From Longimicrobium sp. (lineage in GTDB: Bacteria > Gemmatimonadota > Gemmatimonadetes > Longimicrobiales > Longimicrobiaceae), in the NCBI GenBank assembly GCA_036389135.1, contig DASVQP010000129.1, forward strand, positions 124,001 to 188,000: 64,000 bases of DNA. The letters are read 5' to 3'. The notes below the pieces were generated by a model. That model did not search any database and was not told where the DNA came from. It saw nothing but the letters and a program-made list of their open reading frames with translations. The position numbers and the translations under genes are program-made. Within the stretch, counting starts at the first letter, position 1, and every line of letters begins with the position of its first letter. Of the stretch, positions 1-8,473 are shown one piece after another.

Positions 1-2
1 CT

Positions 3-1388
3 CACGTGCTCGCCGCCGACGAAGCGTACCTGATCGGCCCGCCTCCCTCCGCGCAGAGCTACCTGCGCGCGGACGTGCTGATCGAGGTGGCGAAGGCGTG
101 CGGCGCGGAGGCGATCCACCCCGGCTACGGCTTCCTCAGCGAGCGCGCGCCCTTCATCCAGGCCGTGCGCGACGCGGGGCTCGTCTTCATCGGCCCCTCG
201 CCCGAGGCGGTCACCGCGATGGGCGACAAGACGGCGGCGCGCTCGCGGATGATCGACGCCGGCGTCCCCGTCGTCCCCGGCACCAAGGAGGCGCTGCGAG
301 ATGCGGCGGAGGCGCGCACGGTGGCGGGGGAGATCGGCTACCCGGTGCTCCTCAAGGCCGCGGCGGGCGGGGGCGGGAAGGGGATGCGCATCGTGGCCAG
401 CGAGGACGAGATCGAGCGCGCCTTCGAGGCGGCCGGCAACGAGGCGCAGTCCGCGTTCGGCGACCGGTCGGTCTACGTGGAGAAGTTCCTGGAGGGGCCG
501 CGCCACATCGAGATCCAGCTGCTGGCCGACCGCCACGGCAACACGCTGCACCTGGGCGAGCGCGAGTGCTCCATCCAGCGCCGCCACCAGAAGCTGATCG
601 AGGAAGCCCCCAGCGCCGTCCTCACGCCCGACGAGCGCCGCGCGATGGGCGAGATGGCCGTCGCGGCGGCGCGCGCGGTGAGCTACGAGGGCGCCGGCAC
701 GGTGGAGTGCCTCTACCAGAACGGAGAGTTCTACTTCCTGGAGATGAACACGCGCATCCAGGTGGAGCACCCCGTAACCGAGCTGGTGACGGGGGTGGAC
801 CTGGTGCAGTGGCAGATCCGCGTGGCTGCGGGCGAGGCGCTCCCCTTCACCCAGGACGACATCACCTGGAACGGGCACGCCATCGAGTGCCGCATCACCT
901 CCGAGGACCCGGCCAACAACTTCCTCCCCTCCACCGGGCGGATCGGGAACCTGACGCTCCCCTCCGGGCCCGGCGTGCGCTGGGACGGCGGGATCGCGAC
1001 GGGGGTGGAGGTGGGGCTCTTTTACGATCCCATGCTCGCCAAGCTGATCGTGCACGCGCCCACGAGGATCGAGGCGATCGACCGGATGAAGCGGGCGCTG
1101 CTCGAGCTGAGGCTGGAGGGCGTCGACACCAGCGTCCCCTTCCACCTGCGCGTGATGGACGAGCCGGACTTCCGCGCCGGGCGGCTGGACATCAAGTACC
1201 TGGAGAAGCACGAGGCCGAGCTGCTGGGCGAGAGCACGGACGAGGAGCTGATCCGCGCCGCCGCGCTCGCCGCCGCGCTGCTGGAGGAGGAGCGCCGCAA
1301 CCAGCGCTCGGTGCCGCGCCCGCAGGCGTCCACCTCCACGGGCGGCGGGAGCGCGTGGAAGAGCCGCGCGGGCTGGAGACGGGGTTGA
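3..1388 (+). CDS. accC: Biotin carboxylase (AccC-type), 5' truncated by window edge
   Basis: Biotin carboxylase subunit of an acyl-CoA carboxylase: ATP-dependent carboxylation of the biotin carried by a BCCP protein. The reading frame is open from the first bases of the window; the usual N-terminal start (about 45-50 residues) lies upstream. Visible ATP-grasp features are a glycine-rich loop (KAAAGGGGKGMR), the EMNTRIQVEHPVTE active-site strand and the family C-terminal domain. The C-terminus carries a Ser/Arg-rich tail not typical of the core enzyme. The stop overlaps a TTG start of the next gene by 3 nt, and a biotin carrier protein follows at 2703. With a methylmalonyl-CoA mutase at 10.9 kb, the substrate could be propionyl-CoA as well as acetyl-CoA; the sequence does not decide. 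Confidence 0.93.
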   Translation, partial: HVLAADEAYLIGPPPSAQSYLRADVLIEVAKACGAEAIHPGYGFLSERAPFIQAVRDAGLVFIGPSPEAVTAMGDKTAARSRMIDAGVPVVPGTKEALRDAAEARTVAGEIGYPVLLKAAAGGGGKGMRIVASEDEIERAFEAAGNEAQSAFGDRSVYVEKFLEGPRHIEIQLLADRHGNTLHLGERECSIQRRHQKLIEEAPSAVLTPDERRAMGEMAVAAARAVSYEGAGTVECLYQNGEFYFLEMNTRIQVEHPVTELVTGVDLVQWQIRVAAGEALPFTQDDITWNGHAIECRITSEDPANNFLPSTGRIGNLTLPSGPGVRWDGGIATGVEVGLFYDPMLAKLIVHAPTRIEAIDRMKRALLELRLEGVDTSVPFHLRVMDEPDFRAGRLDIKYLEKHEAELLGESTDEELIRAAALAAALLEEERRNQRSVPRPQASTSTGGGSAWKSRAGWRRG

Positions 1389-2701
1389 AGGGCAGGCGTC
1401 CGGTCGCGCGCCGCGAGCCGCCGCGGCCGGTGCGGGTACGCATCGACTCCATCGCGGCGGGCGGGGAAGGGGTGGGGCGGCTTCCGGACGGGCGCGTCGT
1501 CTTCGTCCACCGCACCGCCCCCGGCGACCTGGCCGAGGTGGCGCTTACCGAGAAGCGCGACCGCTGGGCGCGCGGCCGCCTCCTGCGCGTGCTGGAGCCC
1601 TCGCCGGAGCGGCGCGAGGCGCCCTGCCCGCACTACGCGCGCTGCGGCGGGTGCACGCTGGAGCACATGCCGTACGATGCGCAGCTCCGCGCCAAGGCCC
1701 GCATCGTCGCGGACGCCCTCACGCGCATCGGCGGGGTGCCGGTGGAGCCGCCGGAGGTGGTGCCCTCGCCGCGCGAGTTCCGCTACCGAAACCGCGTCTC
1801 CTTCGCGTTGCGGCGGCGGGAGAGCGGGCGGGTGGAGGCCGGCTTCCACGCGCTCGGCGAGCCGGACGAGGTGGTGGACATCGCCGGCTCGTGCCTCCTC
1901 CCCGAGGAGCCGATCGCGCGCGTATGGGACGCGATCCGCGCCAACTGGGGCCCCGACGCGCGCCTTCTTCCCTCCGGCGAGCGGCTGCGGCTCACGCTGC
2001 GCGCCACGGCGTCCGGCGAGGTGTCGCTGCTGGTGGAGGGCGGCTTCACCCAAGGCCGGCCCGACGAGCTGATGGAGCGCGTCCCCGGCCTCGTCGCCGT
2101 CTGGCACCGGCCGCGCGAGGCGTCGCCGGAGCTGATCGCGGGCTCGCCGGGGCTGCCGGAGACGTGGGGCGACGAGACGGTGGAGCTGAGCGGCACCGCC
2201 TTCCTGCAGGTGAACCGCGAGGCCGCCGCGCTGCTGGAGGCGCACGTGCTTGAGCGCGCGGGCGACGTCGCCGGGCTGCGCGTGGTGGATGCGTACTGCG
2301 GCGTGGGGCTCCACGCCCGCCGCTTCGCCCGCGACGGCGCACGCGTCGTAGGCATCGAGCTGGACCCGCAGGCGGTGGAGGCGGCGATCGCGGCCGCCCC
2401 GCCCGGCGCCGAGTTCGTGGAGGGGCCCGTCGAGGAGCTGATCCGCCAGCACCTCCCCGCCGACCTGGTCATCCTCAACCCGCCGCGCGCGGGCGTCGCG
2501 GCGGAGGTGGCGGATGCGCTGCTGGCGGCGCGCGCGGGGCGCATCCTCTACGTCTCGTGCAACCCGGCGACGCTGGCGCGCGACCTGAAGCGGCTGTCGC
2601 CCGCGTACACGCTGGTGGGGATCCGCTCGTTCGACCTTTTCCCGCAGACCGCGCACGTGGAGAGCGTGGCGGAGCTGCGGTCCAACGCTGACCCGAGCTG
2701 A
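1385..2701 (+). CDS. rlmD: 23S rRNA (uracil-C5)-methyltransferase, RlmD/TrmA family
   Basis: RNA m5U methyltransferase of the TrmA/RlmD/RlmCD family, 438 aa from a TTG start that overlaps the accC stop. A GTG at 1430 is an alternative start. An N-terminal TRAM domain (residues about 17-70) precedes an iron-sulfur cluster motif with Cys81, Cys87 and Cys90 (PHYARCGGC) and a probable fourth ligand, Cys170. The SAM-binding motif DAYCGVGLHARRFA, the LNPPR motif and the catalytic Cys392 in YVSCNP are all present, so the enzyme should be active. The exact target uridine cannot be told from sequence. It sits between the two carboxylase genes, apparently co-transcribed. Confidence 0.9.
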   Translation: MKGRRPVARREPPRPVRVRIDSIAAGGEGVGRLPDGRVVFVHRTAPGDLAEVALTEKRDRWARGRLLRVLEPSPERREAPCPHYARCGGCTLEHMPYDAQLRAKARIVADALTRIGGVPVEPPEVVPSPREFRYRNRVSFALRRRESGRVEAGFHALGEPDEVVDIAGSCLLPEEPIARVWDAIRANWGPDARLLPSGERLRLTLRATASGEVSLLVEGGFTQGRPDELMERVPGLVAVWHRPREASPELIAGSPGLPETWGDETVELSGTAFLQVNREAAALLEAHVLERAGDVAGLRVVDAYCGVGLHARRFARDGARVVGIELDPQAVEAAIAAAPPGAEFVEGPVEELIRQHLPADLVILNPPRAGVAAEVADALLAARAGRILYVSCNPATLARDLKRLSPAYTLVGIRSFDLFPQTAHVESVAELRSNADPS

Positions 2702-2702
2702 C

Positions 2703-3200
2703 ATGCGCTACTTCGTGACGATCGGCGACCGCACGCTGGAGGTGGACCTCACCGGCGCGACGCCCGTGGTGGACGGCACTCCCGTGCACGCGCAGCTCGC
2801 GCACCTCCCCGGCACGCCGGTGCGCAGCCTCATCGCGGGCGGGCGCTCGCACACCCTGACCGCGCACCCGGGCGACCGCAAGGCGCGCTGGCAGATCACG
2901 ATGGGCGGCCGCCGCTTCGCCGCCGACGCGGTGGACGAGCGCACCCGCGCCATCCGCGAGATGACCGGCGCGACCGAGGACGAGGCGAGCAAGGAGATCG
3001 TGGCGCCGATGCCCGGCATGGTGGTCAAGATCGAGGTGGAGGTGGGTCAGGCGGTGAAGGCGGGGCAGGGCGTCATCATCGTGGAGGCGATGAAGATGGA
3101 GAATGAGCTTAAGGCGCCCGCCGACGGTGTCGTCGCCCGGATCCTCGTCCAGGAGCGGCAGACCGTGGACAAGGGCGCGACCCTCATCGTTCTCGAGTAA
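2703..3200 (+). CDS. Biotin carboxyl carrier protein (biotin/lipoyl-attachment domain)
   Basis: Biotin carrier protein, 165 aa. The C-terminal 70 residues form a biotinyl domain with the EAMKMENE motif; Lys131 is the biotinylated residue. The first 95 residues are a compact N-terminal region like that seen in carrier proteins of propionyl-CoA or glutaconyl-CoA/oxaloacetate-type carboxylases, rather than the Pro/Ala-rich linker of E. coli AccB. It follows the rlmD stop directly and is in the same transcription unit as the biotin carboxylase at the window start. The carboxyltransferase subunit is not in this window. Confidence 0.92.
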   Translation: MRYFVTIGDRTLEVDLTGATPVVDGTPVHAQLAHLPGTPVRSLIAGGRSHTLTAHPGDRKARWQITMGGRRFAADAVDERTRAIREMTGATEDEASKEIVAPMPGMVVKIEVEVGQAVKAGQGVIIVEAMKMENELKAPADGVVARILVQERQTVDKGATLIVLE

Positions 3201-3210
3201 GAAGAAGCTA

Positions 3211-3303
3211 CGTCTCACACGGAGCCGCAGAGGGGAAAAGCAAGGGCAGAAAGAGAGTTTCCTCTGTGGCTTGTTTTTCCCCTCCGTGTTCTCTGTGTGA
3301 GGC
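3211..3303. repeat. CACAGAG-family intergenic repeat, copy 1
   Basis: An imperfect inverted repeat: the left arm reads CTCACACGGAGCCGCAGAGG and the right arm contains CCTCCGTGTTCTCTGTGTGAG, separated by a purine-rich centre. It lies between the biotin carrier gene and the next membrane-protein gene. Related copies occur near 29465, 39050, 42828 and 48166. Confidence 0.75.
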
Positions 3304-3320
3304 TTGAGACGGGAGGATCG

Positions 3321-4043
3321 TTGCCGCTGACCGTTTCGCATCCCGCGGCCGCGTGGCTGGTGCGGCGTTTGGCGCCACGGCTGCCGCTGGACGCGCTGGT
3401 GCTGGGTACGATGGCGCCGGACTTCGAGTACATCCTGCGGCTGCGCGTGTACGGCCGCTTCGGGCACACGCCGCTCGGGCTGCTCCTCTTCTGCGTGCCG
3501 GTAGGGCTGGCGGCGTGCGCCGTGTTCCGCGCGCTGGTGCGCCCGGCGGCCATGCGGCACCTCCCCGCCGGGCTGCGCTCGCCCGCACCGCGCCACGGGT
3601 GGATCGCGTCGGCCGCGGCGGTGCTGGTGGGCGCCGCGACGCACGTGCTGTGGGACTCCGTCACCCACGGCAGCGCGGATCTGGCCGTCGATTCGCCCCT
3701 GCTGCGGGAGATGGTGGCCGGCGTGCCCGTGTACCACGTGCTGCAGCACCTTTCCACGCTGGCGGGCGCGGTGGCGATCGCGTGCTGGGTGCGCGCGTGG
3801 GTGCGAAGCCACCCGGCCGAGGCGCGGCGTTACGCGCCGGGCGAGCGGACCACCGCGCTGCGTGTGGCCGGCGCCATCGTGGCGTTCGCCGCGCTCACCG
3901 CGGTGCTGAACGGCGCGCGGCGTCTGCACGCCTCCCCGGTAGTGGCGCTTGGGTACGCCGCAGTGGGCGGAATGGCGGGGCTCGCCGCGGCCGCCGTGGT
4001 TTATGGCGCGGCGACCCGGCGGGGCGGTGCTTTCCCCAGGTGA
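3321..4043 (+). CDS. DUF4184-family integral membrane protein
   Basis: About 240 aa and multi-spanning. It opens with the family-like pattern SHPAAAWLVRRL...ALVLGTMAPDFEY, followed by several hydrophobic helices and a conserved-looking THVLWDSVTHG motif. The TTG start at 3321 was chosen because GGGAGG lies 4-5 nt upstream and the protein then begins at the family motif (MPLTVSHP); a GTG at 3297 falls inside the upstream repeat. The family resembles membrane-bound metal-dependent hydrolases by its His/Asp pattern, but its function is unknown. It looks monocistronic. Confidence 0.75.
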   Translation: MPLTVSHPAAAWLVRRLAPRLPLDALVLGTMAPDFEYILRLRVYGRFGHTPLGLLLFCVPVGLAACAVFRALVRPAAMRHLPAGLRSPAPRHGWIASAAAVLVGAATHVLWDSVTHGSADLAVDSPLLREMVAGVPVYHVLQHLSTLAGAVAIACWVRAWVRSHPAEARRYAPGERTTALRVAGAIVAFAALTAVLNGARRLHASPVVALGYAAVGGMAGLAAAAVVYGAATRRGGAFPR

Positions 4044-4098
4044 TCCGCGCATTATCTTCCCCGCATACTCCGTTCGCCTTCTCCTCCGCCTGGTCCGC

Positions 4099-6594
4099 AT
4101 GAACGCATCCATCTTCGTACCCGCGCTCCGGTGCGCCGCCGTCGCCGCGGCGTGCGCTCTCGCCGCGTGCGCGTCTCCCGCCGCACGCCCGGCCACGGGA
4201 CCCGCTCCCGGCGAGCCCACCCAGCGCTCGTTTGCGCAGCGCGTGGCGGGGATGGCGCGCCAGGACGGCTACTTCCCCCTGTACACGGACGCGAAGACGG
4301 GGAAGCTGATGCTGGAGGTGCGGCGCGTGGGGGAGGACTTCCTCTACCTCAACTCGCTCGCGACGGGGATCGGGTCGAACGCGCTGGGGCTGGACCGCGG
4401 GACGATCGGTGACGGCGTGGTAGTGCGCTTCGAGAGGCACGGGCCGAAGCTCCTCCTGGTGGAGCAGAACACCGGCTTCCGAGCGGTCGGCGGGAGTGAT
4501 GCGGAGCAGAGGGCGGTGGCGGAGTCGTTTCCCACCTCGGTGCGCGGCGCGTTCGCCGTGGTGGCGGAGGAGGGCGGGCGCATCCTGATCGATGCGACCG
4601 ACTTCTTCCTCCAGGACGCGTTCGGGGTGGCGGGGCAGATCCGTCGCGCGGGGCAGGGCGAGTTCAGGGCGGACCGCGAGCGCAGCACGATCTATCTGCC
4701 GCGCACGAAGTCCTTCCCGACGAACACCGAGGTCGAGTCGCTCCTCACCTGGGCCAGCGACAACCCGGGGCCCGAGATCGTCCGCCACACGCCCGACGGG
4801 CGTTCGCTCTCGCTGCGGCAGCACCACTCGTTCGTGGAGCTCCCACCGCCCGGCTACCGTCCGCGCGCCTTCGACCCGCGCATCGGCTTCTTCCCGCTCA
4901 CCTTCTTCGACTTCAGCCAGCCCCTCGACCGCGCCTTCCAGCAGCGGTGGATCACGAGGTGGCGGCTGGAGAAAAAGGATCCGTCCGCCGCGAGGTCGGA
5001 GGCGGTGCGGCCGATCGTGTACTACCTCGATCCCGGCATCCCCGAGCCGTACCGCACCGCGTTCCGCGAGGGCGCGAGCTGGTGGAACCGGGTGTTCGAG
5101 GCCGCCGGGTTCATCAACGCCTTCCAGGTGCTGGACCTCCCCGAGGGCGCGGACCCGATGGACGCGCGCTACTCGGTGGTGCAGTGGGTGCACCGCACCG
5201 ATCCGGGCTTCTCCATCGGCCCCTCCTTCACCGACCCGCGCACCGGCGAGATCATCAAGGCCGCCGTACGCATGGACTCGTACCGCTCGCTGACCGACTA
5301 CAACATCTTCGCCGGCACCCTGCCGACGGTGGTGGAACCGGTGGGCGACTGGGTTGCGACCCTGGGCGGGGACGATGGAGAGGCGTTCGCGATGGCGCGG
5401 CGCAGGCAGCACGTGGCGCACGAGATCGGGCACACGCTGGGGCTGGCGCACAACTTCACCGCCTCCACCTACGGGCGCGCGTCGGTGATGGACTATCCGG
5501 GGCCGCTGATCGAGCTGCGCAACGGCCGCATCGACCTGTCGCGCGCGTACCGCGCCGGGCCGGGTGCGTACGACTCGCTCGCCATCCGCTACGCCTACAC
5601 GCCGTTCGCCACGTCTGAGGCGGAGGCGCGCGGGCTGCGCGACATTATGGCGGAGGGGATGCGGCGCGGCCTGCGCTTCATGGGTGACCGCGACGCGGAC
5701 GAGGCGGGGATGATGCCCGGGGTCACCCGCTGGGCCAACGGTCCCGACCGCATCGCGGAGCTGCAGCGGACGATGGAGGTGCGGCGCTTCCTCATGGACC
5801 GCTTCAACACCGCCGCCATCCGCCCCGGCGAGCCGATGTACCTCCTGAGCCAGCGGCTGGCGCCCGTCTACCTGCACCACCGCTACGCGCTTGAGGCCGC
5901 CATCAAGGCGATCGGCGGCCTGGAGTACACCTTTGCGTTGGCCGGCGATGCGCAGGTGCCGGCCACCATCCACGACCCGGCGGAGCAGCGGCGCGCGCTG
6001 GATCTCCTCGTCCGCGCGATGCAGCCGGAGGAGCTGGCGATTCCGGAGCGCGTCGCGGCGCTGATCCCGCCGCCTCCGTTCGGGTACTCGGGGAACGCGC
6101 AGTCGTTCGCGTCGCCGGCCGGGGGCGCGTTCGATCCGCTGACGGCGGCGCAGGGGCTCGCGACGAGCATCGTCAACGGGGTGCTGCACCGCGAGCGCGC
6201 GGCGCGGCTGGTTTCGTTCCACGCCCGCAACCCCGCGGCGCCGTCGCTGGACGAGGTGATCGGGCGGCTGGTGGACGGCACCTGGGGCGCGCCGGCATCA
6301 TCGAACCCGCGCGATGCCGCCCTGCGGCGCGTGGCCCAACGTGCGGTGCTCGACCGGCTGATCGCGCTCGCGTCCGACCGGATGGCGGTGCCGCAGGCGC
6401 GCGCATCGGCCGAGCTTCACCTGGCGCGCCTGGCCGACCGCCTCCGCGCCCGCCGCGCCGCCGACGTGGCCCAGCGCGCCCACGACGAGCACGCCGCCCG
6501 CGAGATCCGCCGCTACCTGGAGCGCACCGCGCCGCCCACCGAGCCCACGCAGCCCTTGCCGCTGCCGCCGGGGACGCCGATCGGGAGCCCGTGA
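4099..6594 (+). CDS. Secreted zinc-dependent metalloprotease lipoprotein (DUF5117/DUF4953 type)
   Basis: Predicted outer-membrane or periplasmic lipoprotein protease, 831 aa. A signal peptide ends in a lipobox (LAAC, Cys24). The central zincin motif HEIGHTLGLAH at residues 441-451 supplies three zinc-binding histidines and the catalytic Glu. The N-terminal half resembles DUF5117 and the region around and after the zincin motif resembles DUF4953, the usual arrangement of this large protease family. ATG 4099 puts the signal peptide at the N-terminus; the frame stays open further upstream but without a signal. It stands alone, followed by a palindrome-rich intergenic repeat. Confidence 0.88.
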   Translation: MNASIFVPALRCAAVAAACALAACASPAARPATGPAPGEPTQRSFAQRVAGMARQDGYFPLYTDAKTGKLMLEVRRVGEDFLYLNSLATGIGSNALGLDRGTIGDGVVVRFERHGPKLLLVEQNTGFRAVGGSDAEQRAVAESFPTSVRGAFAVVAEEGGRILIDATDFFLQDAFGVAGQIRRAGQGEFRADRERSTIYLPRTKSFPTNTEVESLLTWASDNPGPEIVRHTPDGRSLSLRQHHSFVELPPPGYRPRAFDPRIGFFPLTFFDFSQPLDRAFQQRWITRWRLEKKDPSAARSEAVRPIVYYLDPGIPEPYRTAFREGASWWNRVFEAAGFINAFQVLDLPEGADPMDARYSVVQWVHRTDPGFSIGPSFTDPRTGEIIKAAVRMDSYRSLTDYNIFAGTLPTVVEPVGDWVATLGGDDGEAFAMARRRQHVAHEIGHTLGLAHNFTASTYGRASVMDYPGPLIELRNGRIDLSRAYRAGPGAYDSLAIRYAYTPFATSEAEARGLRDIMAEGMRRGLRFMGDRDADEAGMMPGVTRWANGPDRIAELQRTMEVRRFLMDRFNTAAIRPGEPMYLLSQRLAPVYLHHRYALEAAIKAIGGLEYTFALAGDAQVPATIHDPAEQRRALDLLVRAMQPEELAIPERVAALIPPPPFGYSGNAQSFASPAGGAFDPLTAAQGLATSIVNGVLHRERAARLVSFHARNPAAPSLDEVIGRLVDGTWGAPASSNPRDAALRRVAQRAVLDRLIALASDRMAVPQARASAELHLARLADRLRARRAADVAQRAHDEHAAREIRRYLERTAPPTEPTQPLPLPPGTPIGSP

Positions 6595-6597
6595 GGG

Positions 6598-6950
6598 GAC
6601 GGGCCCCCTCCCCGCTCGTCACCTCGCTGCCCCTCCCCCAAAAACTACCTGGGGGAGGGGCGGTTTGCGTGCGTTGGTGCGGGGCGGCACGGAGGCCTCG
6701 CGGGGGCGGGCACGGGCAGCCACGTGGGGCGGCCCCTACCAGGGCGGGTGTACGGGGCGGAAGTCGGCGTGGGGGGAAGGCGTCGGGGCGGCGGCGGGCG
6801 GAGGTCGGAGCGGCGCCGGGCACGGGCGCATCCGCGCCGACCCACGCCCCCTCTCTCGATAACAGAGGCGCAGCCTCTCCTGTTATCGGGAGAGGGGGCA
6901 GCGAGGAACGAGCGGGGGTGAGGGCCCCTTGTGCCCACCCACCCCCCGCA
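6598..6950. repeat. GC-rich mosaic intergenic repeat, copy 1
   Basis: A non-coding block made of several modules found elsewhere in the window. They are a C-rich hairpin (6629-6640 pairing with 6650-6661), a GGGCACGGGCAGCCACGTGG module (6707-6740), and a long near-perfect inverted repeat (about 6845-6865 with 6880-6900, containing CGATAACAG and CTGTTATCG). The first hairpin may also terminate the upstream protease transcript. Similar mosaics lie at 23158, 43195 and 53395. Confidence 0.7.
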
Positions 6951-6964
6951 TCATATTCCAACCC

Positions 6965-7045
6965 ATGACGCACTTCGCCGCCGCCCGCTCGTACTATTAC
7001 GCCGGCCTCCTACTGGGGAGACCGGCTCTCGTCGTGCGCGGCTGA
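6965..7045 (+). CDS. Putative Tyr-codon leader peptide of the aroF-aroQ-tyrA operon
   Basis: A 26-codon open frame ([17 protein letters not shown]...) with three consecutive tyrosine codons (TAC TAT TAC, 6992-7000) and one Phe codon. It ends 97 nt before the first gene of a tyrosine-pathway operon. A hairpin (7001-7026) starts directly after the Tyr codons and an intrinsic terminator follows at 7076. This is the classic layout of ribosome-mediated attenuation, as in E. coli trpL and pheL. I see no clear Shine-Dalgarno before the ATG, which lowers confidence in translation. It would not be called by length-based gene finders. Confidence 0.72.
   Translation: MTHFAAARSYYYAGLLLGRPALVVRG
7001..7030 (+). 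promoter_or_regulatory. Attenuator hairpin and predicted antiterminator strand
   Basis: GCCGG (7001-7005) and CTCC (7007-7010) can pair with CCGGC (7022-7026) and GGAG (7017-7020), immediately after the leader Tyr codons. If a ribosome stalls on those codons the 5' arm is covered, freeing GGGAG (7016-7020) and CTCTC (7026-7030). These can then pair with CTCCC (7079-7083) and GAGAG (7073-7077), overlapping the 5' arm of the terminator. The pairing was worked out by eye; no folding energies were computed. Confidence 0.6.
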
Positions 7046-7075
7046 ACGCAGCCACCGTCCGACCGAAGCGCTGAG

Positions 7076-7103
7076 AGGCTCCCGAGAGATCGGGGGCCTT
7101 TTT
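7076..7103 (+). terminator. Intrinsic terminator (attenuator) upstream of aroF
   Basis: AGGCTCCCGA (7076-7085), loop GAGA, then TCGGGGGCCT (7090-7099) form a 10-bp stem with one G-U pair, followed by a run of five T (7099-7103). It lies upstream of the aroF start, so it can only be a premature-termination signal for this operon. Confidence 0.85.
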
Positions 7104-7142
7104 CGTTTTGGGCCGGCACCCATTCATCCCGCAAAGGACACC

Positions 7143-8189
7143 ATGATCATCGTCACCCGCCCCAACGTCACCGATGCAGAGCTGGACCACATCCGCGAGC
7201 GCATCGAGGAGCTGGGGCTGCGCACCCACGTCTCGCGCGGCGAGCAGCGCACCATCATCGGCTGCATCGGCGACGAGTCGCTGCTGCAGGGGGCCGCGCT
7301 GCTGAGCATGCCGGGCGTGGAGTCGGTGACGCCCGTGCTCAAGAAGTACAAGCTCGTGTCCAGCGAGTTCGCGGCGGCGCCGACGGTGGTGCGCATCGGC
7401 GAGCACGCGGACGCGGCGGTGGGGGGGCGCAGGCTGGCCGTGATCGCCGGGCCCTGCTCGGTGGAGGGGCGCGACATGCTCCACGCCACCGCGCGCGCCG
7501 TCCGCGATGCCGGGGCGACGATGCTGCGCGGGGGCGCGTTCAAGCCGCGCAGCTCGCCGTACGCCTTCCAGGGGCTCGGCGAGGCGGCGCTGCGCATGCT
7601 CGTGGAGGTGCGCGCCGAGACGGGACTTCCGGTGGTCACCGAGGTGATGGACACGCGCCAGGTGGAGATGGTGGCCGAGCACGCGGACGTCCTGCAGATC
7701 GGCGCGCGCAACATGCAGAACTTCGCGCTCCTCTCCGAGGTTGGCCGCGTGCAGCGCCCCGTGCTCCTCAAGCGCGGCCTTTCCGCCACGGTGGAGGAGC
7801 TGCTGATGGCGGCCGAGTACGTGATGGCGCAGGGGAACCGCGACGTCATTCTGTGCGAGCGCGGCATCCGCACCTTTGAGCCGTCCACGCGCAACACGCT
7901 GGACGTCGCCGCCATCCCCGTGCTCAAGCGCGAGACGCACCTGCCCGTGCTGGTGGACCCGAGCCACGCGGGCGGCCGCGCCGACCTGGTCGCGCCGCTC
8001 GCCTTCGCCGCGATCGCCGCGGGCGCGGACGGGCTGATCGTGGAGGTTCACCCCTCGCCCGAGACGGCGCTCTCCGATGGCGATCAGTCACTTACCCATG
8101 ACGCCTTCGCGCGGCTGATGACGGACCTGCAGCGCTTCGCGGAGGCATCCGGGCGGGAGCTGCCCCTGCCCGTGGAGGTGGGCGCGTGA
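7143..8189 (+). CDS. aroF: 3-deoxy-7-phosphoheptulonate (DAHP) synthase, type I-beta
   Basis: First enzyme of the shikimate pathway, condensing phosphoenolpyruvate and erythrose 4-phosphate. It has 348 aa: an N-terminal ferredoxin-like (FL) regulatory domain (residues about 1-70), then the TIM-barrel catalytic domain. Motifs are [39 protein letters not shown] and DPSHAGGR. The FL domain is the Thermotoga-type module that gives feedback control by Tyr/Phe. AAAGGA precedes the ATG. A tyrosine-codon attenuator precedes the gene and a chorismate mutase gene overlaps its stop, so this isoenzyme appears dedicated to tyrosine supply. Confidence 0.95.
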   Translation: MIIVTRPNVTDAELDHIRERIEELGLRTHVSRGEQRTIIGCIGDESLLQGAALLSMPGVESVTPVLKKYKLVSSEFAAAPTVVRIGEHADAAVGGRRLAVIAGPCSVEGRDMLHATARAVRDAGATMLRGGAFKPRSSPYAFQGLGEAALRMLVEVRAETGLPVVTEVMDTRQVEMVAEHADVLQIGARNMQNFALLSEVGRVQRPVLLKRGLSATVEELLMAAEYVMAQGNRDVILCERGIRTFEPSTRNTLDVAAIPVLKRETHLPVLVDPSHAGGRADLVAPLAFAAIAAGADGLIVEVHPSPETALSDGDQSLTHDAFARLMTDLQRFAEASGRELPLPVEVGA

Positions 8190-8473
8190 CCGAGGAGCAG
8201 GCCGCGGCCGAGCTCGACCGGCTGCGCAGCGAGATCGAGCGCGTCGACCGCGCCATCGTGGCGCAGATCGCGGAGCGGGTGGCGCTAGCGGGGCTCATCG
8301 GAGCGGCCAAGAAGGTGCTCGGCCTCCCCACCCTCGACCCGCGCCGCGAGGCGTTCGTCGTCCGTCGCGCCGGCGAGCTGGCGCGCGAAGCCGGGCTCCC
8401 CGACGAGGACACGCGCTACCTCTTCTGGCACCTGATCGGCATGTCGCGCCGGGCGCAGCTGGAGCAGGGATGA
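8186..8473 (+). CDS. aroQ: Chorismate mutase, AroQ class
   Basis: All-helical AroQ-type chorismate mutase, 95 aa, converting chorismate to prephenate. The family pattern is visible: [26 protein letters not shown]..., then [13 protein letters not shown] and a third helix. The GTG start overlaps the aroF stop (GTGA) and its own stop overlaps the tyrA start (ATGA), so the three genes are translationally coupled. It has no fused dehydrogenase or dehydratase domain. Type I-beta DAHP synthases are sometimes fused to AroQ; here the two remain separate but adjacent. Confidence 0.9.
   Translation: MTEEQAAAELDRLRSEIERVDRAIVAQIAERVALAGLIGAAKKVLGLPTLDPRREAFVVRRAGELAREAGLPDEDTRYLFWHLIGMSRRAQLEQG

Noticed and set aside
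1022-2704. Long open frame on the minus strand opposite the carboxylase and RlmD genes
   Set aside because: It lies opposite two genes with intact catalytic motifs and its product is Arg/His-rich without any motif; a by-product of GC-rich codon bias.
3895-6222. 775-codon minus-strand frame opposite the metalloprotease
   Set aside because: No motif, extreme Arg/His composition, and the plus strand encodes a complete zincin lipoprotein.
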